Source of the DNA: Sphingobacteriales bacterium
Lineage (GTDB): Bacteria; Bacteroidota; Bacteroidia; Sphingobacteriales; Sphingobacteriaceae
Assembly (NCBI GenBank): GCA_004293485.1
Contig: RDYW01000031.1
Span: 81,184-145,183, forward strand
Direction of reading: 5' to 3'
Length of the DNA: 64,000 nt
Every line of letters begins with the position of its first letter. The first letter of the stretch is position 1. A program made the position numbers and the translations under genes. This document shows, in pieces, positions 27,507 to 37,310 of the stretch. Below the pieces are notes generated by a model, which saw only the letters and a list, made by a program, of their open reading frames with translations, ran no database searches and was not told the DNA's origin.

Positions 27507-28148
27507 TTATTGTTTTGCAGGAAAGTATAGCACATATTTAGTTTCAAAAAAATCTTCATCAAAAAAATTTTTAATAGGAAAAAGCTGTATATTTTTTAAA
27601 CCCGACTGGGTTATCTCATCACTTAAATCGCCACCTTTTAGATACAATACGCCGTTTTTAAATTTATTATCCTTTTTTTGCGGAGTAAATTTATTGTGTA
27701 TCCAAGGGTAAAATTCTTTTAAGCTGGTAACGGCTCGCGAAACCACAAAATCAAATTTTTTATTTATTTTATCGGCTCGGCTGTGTAGGGCGGTTACATT
27801 TTTTAAGCTCAATGCTTCGGCTACATGGCTTACCACTTTTATTTTTTTGCCTATGGCATCTACCAGTGTAAAATGTGTTTCGGGGAAAAGTATAGCCAAG
27901 GGGATGCCCGGAAAACCGCCACCAGTACCTACATCAAGCACCTGCGCTTGGGGGTTAAAGGTGCACACTTTGGCAATAGCCAGCGAGTGTAAAATATGCC
28001 TTTCGTAAAGTAAATCAATGTCTTTGCGACTAATAACGTTTATTTGGGCGTTCCAAAATACATACACCTCAAACAAATTATCAAATTGTGCTTGCTGTTG
28101 CTTGCTTAAATTGGGGAAGTATTTTAATAGGATATGATTTACTTCCAT
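27507..28148 (-). CDS. rsmG: 16S rRNA m7G527 methyltransferase
   Basis: A 213-residue RsmG (GidB) that methylates G527 of 16S rRNA with S-adenosylmethionine. The SAM-binding motif VLDVGTGGGFPGIPLAI lies near residue 70, with DAIGKKIKVV and FDFVVSRAVT further on. Its start overlaps the end of the upstream glycosyltransferase gene by 10 bases, so the three minus-strand genes form one unit. Confidence 0.95.
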   Translation of the reverse strand: MEVNHILLKYFPNLSKQQQAQFDNLFEVYVFWNAQINVISRKDIDLLYERHILHSLAIAKVCTFNPQAQVLDVGTGGGFPGIPLAILFPETHFTLVDAIGKKIKVVSHVAEALSLKNVTALHSRADKINKKFDFVVSRAVTSLKEFYPWIHNKFTPQKKDNKFKNGVLYLKGGDLSDEITQSGLKNIQLFPIKNFFDEDFFETKYVLYFPAKQ

Positions 28149-29374
28149 GTAGTTTTTTTAGTAAAAAGGCTGGCCACGCTCCATAAAAAAATTGTGGCGT
28201 AATACAGTGGGTCGGTAAAAATTATCCAGCCTAGTAAATTTTTAGATTGTAATTTAACCAATCCCTTTTGGTAAATAATTAATTGTAAAAAATATCTTAA
28301 CATCAATATGGCAATTACCCATAGGAACATAAATTTTAACACAAGCAACAACACCGCTAATACATAAAATAAGCAGCCACTTAAAAACTGTAAGGTTAGG
28401 CGTTGCTTATCTACACGTTTATAGTTTTGGCCGGCCCCTAAGTGGCGTATTTTTTGTTTCCATAAGCTTGTAAAGCTAGTTTTAGGCTGGCTTAATACCT
28501 GCGCATCGGCACTATATTCAATAGCTACATTATGCCTTTTGGCATGTTGGTTTACAAATAAATCATCATCGCCCGATGGTATGTGCATGTGCGATGCAAA
28601 ACCTTTGCCTTTAAAAAAAACCGATTTTTTGTACGATAAATTTCGGCCTATACCCATATATGCTTTACCTATAATGGCGCAAGCCAAATAATTGATAGCC
28701 GTAATACAGGTTTCGTACCGTATTAATTTATTTAAAAACCCGTTTTTGGCTTCGTAAGGCGAAAATCCTAAAACAATTTCGATATTGGGGTTGTGGTAAT
28801 GCGCCACCATTTTGCCTAGCCATTGTGGCGATTGCGGCCTACAATCGGCATCGGTAAACACCAATATTTCGTGTGCCGATGCTTTTATGCCTAAGGTGGC
28901 TGCAAATTTTTTGGATGTTTTGTGCCGCGGATGTTCGCTAATATGTACTACTTTTAATAAGTTAGGATATTGTTCTACAAAAGTTTTAAGCACATCTTCT
29001 GTGGTATCGTACGAGCAATCGTTTACCACAATAACTTCAAAACTTGGATATTGCTGGGCTAAAATGTAGCTTAAATTTTTTTCTAAATTTTTAGCTTCGT
29101 TGCGGGCACAAATAATTACCGATACGCTTTGGATATTGGTTTGGCTGCTTTCGCCTATTTTATGCAAACAAAATTTAGCCTGTAAGCCCAACAAATAATA
29201 GGCTTGCAAGCAAAAACACAATATAAAGATGCCGAATAATGTAAAGTAAACAATGGTGTGCAAAAGGCGATTTATTAAAATACAATTTTTTTCAAAAATA
29301 AATAAAAATATAATGCTGGTATAAACTTTAAAAAGATAATAACCTTTATATACCGCATTTGAAATTAATTGCAT
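28139..29374 (-). CDS. Membrane-bound family 2 glycosyltransferase
   Basis: A 411-residue protein with an N-terminal hydrophobic segment (about residues 35-65), a GT-A domain with SVIICARNEAKNLEKNL, VNDCSYDTTED, VFTDADCRPQ (DxD-like), and a C-terminal set of three or so helices, like processive or lipid-linked sugar transferases. A conserved QKIRHLGAG-type segment precedes the last helices. The start is uncertain: the first 30 residues are not typical and translation may begin later at a non-ATG codon. The acceptor is unknown. It heads the rsmG-dprA unit and points away from the polysaccharide locus. Confidence 0.8.
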   Translation of the reverse strand: MQLISNAVYKGYYLFKVYTSIIFLFIFEKNCILINRLLHTIVYFTLFGIFILCFCLQAYYLLGLQAKFCLHKIGESSQTNIQSVSVIICARNEAKNLEKNLSYILAQQYPSFEVIVVNDCSYDTTEDVLKTFVEQYPNLLKVVHISEHPRHKTSKKFAATLGIKASAHEILVFTDADCRPQSPQWLGKMVAHYHNPNIEIVLGFSPYEAKNGFLNKLIRYETCITAINYLACAIIGKAYMGIGRNLSYKKSVFFKGKGFASHMHIPSGDDDLFVNQHAKRHNVAIEYSADAQVLSQPKTSFTSLWKQKIRHLGAGQNYKRVDKQRLTLQFLSGCLFYVLAVLLLVLKFMFLWVIAILMLRYFLQLIIYQKGLVKLQSKNLLGWIIFTDPLYYATIFLWSVASLFTKKTTWK

Positions 29375-29612
29375 TTATTTTAATGCTTTGTAAAACGATT
29401 GTGATGAATAAAACAACGGTAATTTCATATATCAAGCGCAATATATTGCCTTGCTTTGGTACCTAAATACACATACCATGGCTTTTGCGTAGGTAGTAAA
29501 AAAAGGTTTAAAACAACAACAAATTAAAGAGCCTAAAAAAAACCTATTAAAAAAGCCAATAAATACCTACTATTGTATCCATCAATTTTAAACATATTAA
29601 ACAGGCCAACCA

Positions 29613-30671
29613 ATGCCCGAACAACAGCAAAAGCCCGACGAAATTTCGTTACACGACCTAGTTTTAAAACTAAAAAGCTGGTACAAATACCTTTTAACCA
29701 AATGGTTTATTATTGTACTGGCTGGTGTTATTGGAGGCATTTTAGGTTTTAGTTATGCCTATTTTAAAAAACTTAATTACACCGCCAACTGTACGTTTGT
29801 GCTTGAAGAAGGCGATGGCGGTGGTGGCTTGGGCGAGTATGCTGGCCTAGCATCTATGGTAGGTATTGATTTAGGTGGTGGCGGTGGCGGCATATTTAAA
29901 GGAGATAATATACTACAACTGTACCAATCACGAAAAATGATTGAAGAAACGTTACTTACAAAAGATACATTTGATAATAAAACCCAGTTACTTATTAACC
30001 GTTTTATAGATTTTAACGAACTGCAAGCTAAATGGAAAAGAAGGGTAGATTTATCGAAGCTAAACTTTAGTGTTCCTAAAAGCCAATTTACCAGAGCGCA
30101 AGACTCGGTAATTAATCAATTAGTTATCATCATTAATAAACAATATTTAAGTGTAGCAAAAATTGATAAAAAGCTATCTATTATAAAAGTATCGGTAAGT
30201 AGTAAAGATGAGCAATTTGCAAAATCGTTTAGCGATAATATTGTACGAAAAGTAAACCAGTTTTATGTAGATACCAAAACTAAAAAATCGGCCGAAAACC
30301 TTGCTATTTTACAAAAACAAGCCGATAGCGTAAAAGCTGTTTTAAATAATAGCCTAGGTGGCGTAGCCGCCGCCATTGATGCTAACCCAAACATGAACCC
30401 TGCTTACCAAACTTTACGTGTACCCTCGCAACGCCGCCAAGTAGATGTACAAGCAAGCGGAGCCGTTTACCAAGAAATTATTAAAAACCTTGAACTAGCC
30501 AAAATTACGTTTAGAAAAGATAAACCTTTAATACAGATAATAGATGAGCCAGTATTACCCTTGGAGAGTGATAGGGTAGGTAAATTGATAGGCTTGGTGG
30601 TAGGAGGCTTGTTAGGCTGGGTGATAGTAGTGGGTTGGTTATCAATAAAAAAGGGTTTAAAAGCTGAATAA
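29613..30671 (+). CDS. Wzz-type polysaccharide chain-length regulator
   Basis: A 352-residue Wzz domain protein with a membrane span near each end (about residues 33-52 and 322-343) and a long periplasmic coiled region between. A striking Gly-rich stretch (GDGGGGLGEYAGL and LGGGGGGIF, residues about 67-95) lies where other members have a loop. The C-terminal PVLPLESDRVGK before the last span matches the proline-rich family motif. No tyrosine-kinase domain is fused. Its stop overlaps the flippase ATG by one base; it is the first gene of the surface polysaccharide locus. Confidence 0.85.
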   Translation: MPEQQQKPDEISLHDLVLKLKSWYKYLLTKWFIIVLAGVIGGILGFSYAYFKKLNYTANCTFVLEEGDGGGGLGEYAGLASMVGIDLGGGGGGIFKGDNILQLYQSRKMIEETLLTKDTFDNKTQLLINRFIDFNELQAKWKRRVDLSKLNFSVPKSQFTRAQDSVINQLVIIINKQYLSVAKIDKKLSIIKVSVSSKDEQFAKSFSDNIVRKVNQFYVDTKTKKSAENLAILQKQADSVKAVLNNSLGGVAAAIDANPNMNPAYQTLRVPSQRRQVDVQASGAVYQEIIKNLELAKITFRKDKPLIQIIDEPVLPLESDRVGKLIGLVVGGLLGWVIVVGWLSIKKGLKAE

Positions 30672-32185
30672 TGTTACAAAAAATAAATGCGTATTACAAA
30701 AACCATCGCTTGGTTTGCAACGCCCTTTTTTCTGTTGCTCAAATAGTTTTTGTAGGGCTTACATATTTTATTATATACACGCTGCTGTTACATAAATTAG
30801 GGTCTGAAAAACTTGGCATTTGGTCGCTAATTCTTTCAACTACCTCGGTAGCTAATGTTGCAACCACAGGTTTAGCTTTAAGTTTAGTAAAGTATATTGC
30901 CATGTATAATGCCGATATAGACCATATCAAAATCAATAAATACATAAAAACTGGTTTGTTTATAATTAGCCTATTAACAGGCGTAATTATAATTATAGTG
31001 TATATTTTGGGAAAGTTTTTTTTGCCAAAAGTGATGCCTTTAAATAATGTACAAGAAGCAATTAGCCTTTTACCCTTATCTTTAATGTCGCTATTTCTTA
31101 ATGCGATTGGAGGGGTATTTCTTTCCACTTTAGAGGGGCTTCATCACAGTGCTTTTAGAAGCATATCTTATATAGTATCTTCAATACTTTTTACAATAGT
31201 AGCTTTTTTATTAATTGACCAATATGGCCTTATGGGAATAGCTATTGCCCAAGTTATACAAGCGATTATGCTTATATTGCTGGGTGTGTTTTTTTTAAAG
31301 TTACTTTTTAGAAAGGTATCTCTTTTTCCGATAGTTTTTGATAAAATAATTTTTAAGGAAATATTTGGTTATAGTGCGAGTTTCCAGTTTATAGGAGTTT
31401 GTACTATATTAATCGAACCAGTTGTAAAATTCATGATATCACGTTTTGGTGGCTTATCTTTCGTTGGGTTTTACGAAATGGGGAGTAGGCTTGTTAGCCA
31501 AATAAGGGCATTAATTATTTCGGCAAATCAAGTTATGGTGCCTTATATATCTAAAATTTCAGCTTCGCAAAATAGCAAAAATGATTTTACCTATCCAATA
31601 ATTTTAAAATTGGTATATTATTTAACGGTATGTTTAATGGTTTTTATTATACTTTTATCACCCGTAATATCGGTATTATGGATTGGTACGTACAACGAAG
31701 TTTTTGTTAAAACCTTAATAATACTTAGTGCTGCAACAACAATAAACTTGATTAGTACGCCAGCTTATTTTTCGAGTATGGGTTTGGGCAAATTAAATGG
31801 GATTTTGTATTCTCATGCGATATTTTTAGTGTTAAATATTATTTTAGGTTATTTTTTGGGAATTAATTTTGGAGGTTGGGGTGTAATTGTAAGCTACTCC
31901 TTATCATATCTAGTGTGCTCATTTGTAACAATATTTTATTATCACAAAATATATAATATAAAAATCTTAAGGTTATTTAATAGTAACGGCGAAAGAAGAT
32001 GGATTATATTAAATTTTCTAATATATATTGGTTTAAGCATTTCACTAATTACATTTAGTAATCTAATGCCGCAAGCTTTTTATATTTTAATGAGTTTTGT
32101 AGTTAGTTTTTTATTTATTTATATTGCTTACAATAAAGATACTTCTTTACAGAAAACATTTATTAAGATTCGAGATAAAGTTTAA
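30671..32185 (+). CDS. Polysaccharide repeat-unit flippase (Wzx-like, MOP superfamily)
   Basis: A 504-residue protein with about 12-14 membrane helices. The N-terminal KLGSEKLGIWSLILS and central SRFGGLSFVGFYEMGSRL segments recall oligosaccharidyl-lipid flippases, which move undecaprenyl-linked repeat units across the inner membrane. It overlaps the wzz-like gene by one base. Codon use becomes more AT-rich along the gene, as in the following six genes. Confidence 0.85.
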   Translation: MLQKINAYYKNHRLVCNALFSVAQIVFVGLTYFIIYTLLLHKLGSEKLGIWSLILSTTSVANVATTGLALSLVKYIAMYNADIDHIKINKYIKTGLFIISLLTGVIIIIVYILGKFFLPKVMPLNNVQEAISLLPLSLMSLFLNAIGGVFLSTLEGLHHSAFRSISYIVSSILFTIVAFLLIDQYGLMGIAIAQVIQAIMLILLGVFFLKLLFRKVSLFPIVFDKIIFKEIFGYSASFQFIGVCTILIEPVVKFMISRFGGLSFVGFYEMGSRLVSQIRALIISANQVMVPYISKISASQNSKNDFTYPIILKLVYYLTVCLMVFIILLSPVISVLWIGTYNEVFVKTLIILSAATTINLISTPAYFSSMGLGKLNGILYSHAIFLVLNIILGYFLGINFGGWGVIVSYSLSYLVCSFVTIFYYHKIYNIKILRLFNSNGERRWIILNFLIYIGLSISLITFSNLMPQAFYILMSFVVSFLFIYIAYNKDTSLQKTFIKIRDKV

Positions 32186-32202
32186 AAGTATGAAAAATTA
32201 AA

Positions 32203-32817
32203 ATGATTATAATCAAATTAAAGAAAATTATTTCTACCTTAATTGAAATGCGATTTAAGTTAACTAGTATGTTAATGATACTTATTATCAAAATTTTAAA
32301 TAAGGAAGCCACCATAGGAAAGGGGTTTACATCAAACGGATTGATGAGTTTAAACTTACATAGGAATTCAACTATTTTATTTGGACAAAAAGTAGTTTTT
32401 AATAATACCACTAGAAGTAATTTCATTGGACTAAATAAAAAATCAACGATTTTTGTTGGGAATAATGCAAAATTAGAAATTGGTGACAATTCTGGCTTTA
32501 GTAATGTTTCATTACATGCTATTAAAGCGATAAAAATCGGTAAATATTGCAATATCGGTGGAAACTGTTTTATATGGGATAGTGATTTTCATCCAATAGA
32601 TTATATTAAAAGGAGAGAACATATCGAAAGTAAAATCAACTCTCTGCCAGTAGTTATAGGAGATGATGTTTTCATAGGAGCAAATTCTATAATTTTGAAA
32701 GGCGTTAGTATTGGTAATATGTCTGTCATTGGAGCTGGTAGTGTGGTAACTAAATCAATTCCAGATAAAGAACTTTGGGCTGGAAATCCAGCTAAATTTA
32801 TTAGAAAAATTGTCTGA
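32203..32817 (+). CDS. Left-handed beta-helix acyltransferase
   Basis: A 204-residue protein whose second half has imperfect hexapeptide repeats (IGKYCNIGGNCFIWD, VIGDDVFIGANSIILKGVSIG, VIGAGSVVTKSIP) ending in WAGNPAKFIRKIV, the usual end of sugar O-acetyltransferases of the polysaccharide class. It probably decorates a repeat-unit sugar with an acetyl group. The start region is lysine- and isoleucine-rich and less certain. It follows the flippase by 17 bases. Confidence 0.8.
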   Translation: MIIIKLKKIISTLIEMRFKLTSMLMILIIKILNKEATIGKGFTSNGLMSLNLHRNSTILFGQKVVFNNTTRSNFIGLNKKSTIFVGNNAKLEIGDNSGFSNVSLHAIKAIKIGKYCNIGGNCFIWDSDFHPIDYIKRREHIESKINSLPVVIGDDVFIGANSIILKGVSIGNMSVIGAGSVVTKSIPDKELWAGNPAKFIRKIV

Positions 32818-33032
32818 CAGAATTCTAATATTTGTAAGCTATTCAACCGATTTTACTTTATTAAAGGATATTAATAAACGGTTTGTGAATTTCTTAATTG
32901 TTAAGCGATTCGATTTTTTTTTTAATTCTTAATATTTTAAAAATCGAATGTTTTAAAATTGGGTAGTTTTAGTGTTGTTAGAATAATTTAATCCTAACTG
33001 ATTTTTAAACTATAAATATTGTATGGGTTAGC

Positions 33033-33785
33033 ATGAAAATTTCAATTATTACAGTTGTTTACAACAGAAAAAAATATATTGAAAACACCATTTTAAGTGT
33101 TTTAAAACAGTCATATAAAAATATAGAGTATATCATTATAGACGGTGGCTCTAATGATGGAACTATTGAAATAATAGAAAAATATAAAGAGAACATTTTT
33201 TATTGGGTATCTGAAGAAGATACAAGTATGTATCACGCCATTAATAAGGGTATGCTAAAGTCCACAGGCGATTATATTCTTAATTTAAATTCTGATGATT
33301 GGTTATTAGATAATAAAGTGATTGAAAAAGTTGTTGAAGGAATTAAATGTAACCACAAATACAAAGCTTTTTTTGGTAATATTATACGGTATTATGAAAG
33401 TAAAAATTATTCTAGAAAGATTTTGTTAAAGGATGTGTCATACAAAAAACTATTGTTATCAGAGCATTCTACTTTTATTCCTCACTCATCTTTATTAATT
33501 TCAAAAGACATATTGCAAACTATAGGTTTTTATAATTTAGAATATAAATATGCTAGTGATTTTGAGTTTATCCTTAGAATTATCAAAAACTACAAGGTAA
33601 AGCACTTATCGTTATTTATTACTGTATTTAGAGAACACCCTGAAAGTATAACTTCATCAGGCAAAATTGATTTAGAACGTAAAGCAATTTTGACCAAGTA
33701 TAATTTATACGACATTAACTTTATCATCAGAAAATATAGTTATTACAAAGAATGGATTTTGTATAAACTTAAAAATCTTAACTAA
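33033..33785 (+). CDS. Family 2 glycosyltransferase (WcaA-like)
   Basis: A 250-residue cytoplasmic GT-A enzyme: ISIITVVYNRKKYIENTI, QSYKNIEYIIIDGGSNDGT, and the nucleotide-binding LNSDDW. It would add one sugar to the lipid-linked repeat unit. It is preceded by a 215-base AT-rich gap holding a long T run but nothing identifiable, and its stop is followed 3 bases later by the polymerase start. Confidence 0.88.
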   Translation: MKISIITVVYNRKKYIENTILSVLKQSYKNIEYIIIDGGSNDGTIEIIEKYKENIFYWVSEEDTSMYHAINKGMLKSTGDYILNLNSDDWLLDNKVIEKVVEGIKCNHKYKAFFGNIIRYYESKNYSRKILLKDVSYKKLLLSEHSTFIPHSSLLISKDILQTIGFYNLEYKYASDFEFILRIIKNYKVKHLSLFITVFREHPESITSSGKIDLERKAILTKYNLYDINFIIRKYSYYKEWILYKLKNLN

Positions 33786-33788
33786 AAG

Positions 33789-35069
33789 GTGAAAAATATA
33801 AACACTTTATTAATAGCCATATTTTGTTTTGTTATTTCATGTACAAGTGCATTTGCAATTACTACTGTAGTTACATTACCACTAATTTTAACAATTGGAA
33901 TAATATTTTTATTTGTTATACAAATAAATCTCAAAACACTAAAAACATCTTTCAGTTATCTTGACTTGTTTTTGTTGTTGTTTTTAGTTTTTTCTTTCTG
34001 CACATCTTTATACAATAATTTTACATGGTACAGTAGTAAATCAATTAATCATACAATAGCGTATTTTTATGTTATTGTTGGCACTTACTTTCTTCTCAAA
34101 CTAGCTTTTTTAAACTTACATTACAGTAAAAAAGTTATTTACACCTCAATTGTGCTTGGTGTTTTTACAGCTAGTTGTTTTGGTTGTTTAGAATTTGTAC
34201 TCAAAGGATTTTATGAGATTAAATTAGATGAATTAATTCCAAGAGCGGCTGTAATTAAATATAACCCAACGGCTTTGGGTGAACTAGTAAGAATTAGGTC
34301 TTTTATGGAAGAGTCTGGTCATTTTTCTTTTTATCTCGAACTGTTATACCCAATTTGTATTTTAATAATTAGGAATAAATTATCAAGCTCAATTCTGGGT
34401 TTTAAATTTAGTATCCTATTTGCTTTAACAAGCCTTGTAGCTTTTATATTAACATTTAGTAGTGCTGGTATTGCTATTGTAATTTTAGCATATTTTATTA
34501 TTTTTTTTCCTCAAAAATTTTGGGTTATACTCAAAAACATATTCTTCAACCCTGTAAAAAGGTTATATTTTTTTTTAACATTACTTTTCCTTCTTTTTTT
34601 GGTTGAGGTATTCTTTACTAATATTATAATTGTTTATGATATTTTTGATGAAATTGTATTTGGAAAATTAAACGAAGGCTCAGCCGATGATAGACAAGAT
34701 AGGATAGTAGGTGCGCTTCAACTTTTTGATAATAGCAACATCATTCACAAACTTATAGGCTACGGCCCCGGTGCTTATGATAAGTTAAAAATTGAAAGTA
34801 TAGTTTCACTATATTTCACTTATCTATTAGAGGTTGGTTATATAGGTTTATTTATATTTACATTATTTACGTTTTTTTTATTTCAAAAAGTATTTTATGC
34901 CTTCGAGGGTATGAATAGAAAATTATTCTTATTTTCAATTTTTTGTGCAATTGTACATTTTTTATTTATTTCTAACTATTGGTATCCTTGGTTTTGGTTT
35001 GTTATTATAATGATTGACGTAATAGCGAAAGATTTATATGAAATTGCAAATTTTAAAAAGCAGAATTAA
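33789..35069 (+). CDS. O-antigen polymerase/ligase-like membrane protein (Wzy)
   Basis: A 426-residue integral membrane protein starting at GTG 33789, with about 11 helices and one large periplasmic loop (about residues 275-330) containing DRQDRIVGALQLFD and LIGYGPGAYD, as in Wzy/O-antigen ligase proteins. It is expected to polymerise the repeat units delivered by the flippase. Very AT-rich. It overlaps the next gene by one base. Confidence 0.75.
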   Translation: MKNINTLLIAIFCFVISCTSAFAITTVVTLPLILTIGIIFLFVIQINLKTLKTSFSYLDLFLLLFLVFSFCTSLYNNFTWYSSKSINHTIAYFYVIVGTYFLLKLAFLNLHYSKKVIYTSIVLGVFTASCFGCLEFVLKGFYEIKLDELIPRAAVIKYNPTALGELVRIRSFMEESGHFSFYLELLYPICILIIRNKLSSSILGFKFSILFALTSLVAFILTFSSAGIAIVILAYFIIFFPQKFWVILKNIFFNPVKRLYFFLTLLFLLFLVEVFFTNIIIVYDIFDEIVFGKLNEGSADDRQDRIVGALQLFDNSNIIHKLIGYGPGAYDKLKIESIVSLYFTYLLEVGYIGLFIFTLFTFFLFQKVFYAFEGMNRKLFLFSIFCAIVHFLFISNYWYPWFWFVIIMIDVIAKDLYEIANFKKQN

Positions 35070-36163
35070 TGAAAGTTTTACACGTTATCAATTCTTTAAT
35101 AATTGGGGGTGCAGAAAAGCTTATTAGCGAATCGCTTACTTACTATTCAAAATTTGGACTTGAAGTAGAATTGCTCACATTTAAGCATTATGATAATTTT
35201 TTATTTGAAGACCTAAAAAAGGATAAAATAAAAGTTAATACTTTAAACTCATCTTCAGTATATAATCCCATAAATATTTTTAAGTTAATACCGTATCTAA
35301 GTAAATTCGACATTATTCATGTTCATCTTTTCCCCGCACAATATTGGGTAGCTTTTGCCAAAATTATTACTTTATCAAAAGTTAAATTAATTTTTACTGA
35401 ACATAATACTACAAATAGGCGACGTAATAATTCCCTTTTTAAGGTATTTGATAAATACACTTATAGCTGTTATTCGAAAATTGGCTGTATAACTTATGAT
35501 GTAAAAGAATCATTTGAGAACTATTTGCCCTCATTAAATGAAAGGTTAGTTATCATACAAAATGGTATAAGAATTAATAAGTACAAAGAAGCGGTAAAAA
35601 TTTCTAAATGTAGTATCTCCTCTACTTTTAATAAAACAGACAGGTTACTTTTGCAAGTATCATCATTCAGACCTCAAAAAAATCAAGAAACGCTTATTAA
35701 TGCAATGAAAAAGCTCCCGCCAAATGTTAAACTAATATTTGTGGGTGATGGTGAGAGGAAAATGATATGCCAAAAGTTAAGTGCTAGTTTAGGTTTAGAA
35801 AATCGAGTTCGTTTCTTGGGGAATAGAGAGGATGTACCTACATTATTAAAAAGTGTTGATGTTTCTGTTTTAAGCTCTCTTTGGGAAGGTTTTGGTTTAG
35901 TAGCTGTCGAAAGCATGGCTGCAGGCACTCCCGTTATTGGGTCTAATGTCCCTGGCCTTTCGAGCGTTATTGGCGACAAAAGACTCCTTTTTGAAGTTGG
36001 CGACGATACAGCACTTGCGAATAAGTTAATGGCTATACTTTTTGATAAAGCATTGTATGCAGAATTGAAAACTTACTGTGAAGAAAGAGTTTCTGATTTT
36101 GATATAAAAAAAATGGTTAACATATACGTTAATTTATATTATGAAGTTTTAAAAATAGAATAG
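35069..36163 (+). CDS. Family 4 glycosyltransferase
   Basis: A 364-residue GT-B enzyme. The N-terminal half begins with VLHVINSLIIGGAEKL; the C-terminal half has LLQVSSFRPQKNQETLI, IFVGDGERK and the E-x7-E motif in LWEGFGLVAVESMAAGTPVI with the donor-binding Glu residues. It probably transfers a nucleotide-activated hexose to the repeat unit. Confidence 0.9.
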   Translation: MKVLHVINSLIIGGAEKLISESLTYYSKFGLEVELLTFKHYDNFLFEDLKKDKIKVNTLNSSSVYNPINIFKLIPYLSKFDIIHVHLFPAQYWVAFAKIITLSKVKLIFTEHNTTNRRRNNSLFKVFDKYTYSCYSKIGCITYDVKESFENYLPSLNERLVIIQNGIRINKYKEAVKISKCSISSTFNKTDRLLLQVSSFRPQKNQETLINAMKKLPPNVKLIFVGDGERKMICQKLSASLGLENRVRFLGNREDVPTLLKSVDVSVLSSLWEGFGLVAVESMAAGTPVIGSNVPGLSSVIGDKRLLFEVGDDTALANKLMAILFDKALYAELKTYCEERVSDFDIKKMVNIYVNLYYEVLKIE

Positions 36164-36195
36164 TTTAAGTTTTATAGTGATTATAAAAATAAAAA

Positions 36196-37299
36196 ATGAA
36201 AGTATTATTTGTAATAACAAGAGGTGATGAGATTGGGGGTGCGCAAATACATGTTTTAACATTAGTAAAATTATTGCAGCGTAATGGTAATAGTGTTTTA
36301 GTGGCCTACGGTGGTGATAGTAGTGGGCCGTTTAGTAAATTACTCACACAAGCTGATATTGATCATATTTCTATAAGGGTTTTGAAAAGAGAAATTTCTC
36401 TTTTCAAAGATTTAATCTCAATTTTTAAATTAAAAAATATCGTTAGCGTTTACAAACCAGATATTGTAACATTACACTCTAGTAAAGCAGGTTTTTTAGG
36501 TAGAATTAGTTTATTGTTTACAAATATCCCAGTTTTATACACAGTTCATGGTTGGGCTTTTACAGATGGAATTGCAAAAAACAAAGCAAAATTTTACAAC
36601 AAACTTGAAAAGCTTTTAGCGTATATCACTAATAAAATTATTGTAGTTTCAGAGTACGATAAATCTTTAGCATTAAAACATCATATAATGTGTTCAGATA
36701 AAATTGAAGTGGTTCACAATGGTATAAAAACTAATGATTTACATAGAGACGACACTTTAAAAGAGAATTTAAATTTAATTATGGTGGCTCGCTTCGATGA
36801 ACAAAAAGATCACGAGTCTTTAATCCTAGCATGTAAAAATATTGAAAAAATTAAACTGCATCTTTTAGGTGGTGGGCCTAATCTAGGACGTATAGAAAAA
36901 TTAGTCCATGATCTTAAAATAGAAAGCAAAGTAGTTTTTTATGGATATAGTAACCAAGTTGATAGTATTTTAAAAGAAGCGGATATATTTCTACTTATAT
37001 CTAATTGGGAAGGCTTCCCAATTTCTACATTAGAAGCAATGAATTATTCTTTACCTGTTATTATTTCAGATGTGGGTGGTTCAAGTGAGGCGGTTGATAA
37101 CAACAAAACTGGATACTTAGTTGAGAAAAAAAACATCAATCAAATTACAAATAAGATCAAATTATTGATAGAAAACAGAGAGCTTAGATTAAACATGGGC
37201 ATATTAGGCAAAGCGAAGCTATTAAATAACTTTACTGAAGAAAAGATGTACCAAAAAACTTTTAAAATTTATTTGGATTTAATAAAATCCAAATCTTAA
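36196..37299 (+). CDS. Family 4 glycosyltransferase
   Basis: A 367-residue GT-B enzyme like its neighbour: N-terminal VITRGDEIGGAQIHVLTL, TVHGWAFTDG (family feature), then MVARFDEQKDHESL, LLGGGPNLGR and the E-x7-E in NWEGFPISTLEAMNYSLPVI. It follows the preceding GT4 gene by 32 bases and ends 11 bases before the epimerase. It is the last of the AT-rich genes. Confidence 0.9.
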   Translation: MKVLFVITRGDEIGGAQIHVLTLVKLLQRNGNSVLVAYGGDSSGPFSKLLTQADIDHISIRVLKREISLFKDLISIFKLKNIVSVYKPDIVTLHSSKAGFLGRISLLFTNIPVLYTVHGWAFTDGIAKNKAKFYNKLEKLLAYITNKIIVVSEYDKSLALKHHIMCSDKIEVVHNGIKTNDLHRDDTLKENLNLIMVARFDEQKDHESLILACKNIEKIKLHLLGGGPNLGRIEKLVHDLKIESKVVFYGYSNQVDSILKEADIFLLISNWEGFPISTLEAMNYSLPVIISDVGGSSEAVDNNKTGYLVEKKNINQITNKIKLLIENRELRLNMGILGKAKLLNNFTEEKMYQKTFKIYLDLIKSKS

Positions 37300-37310
37300 T
37301 AGGATAACCT

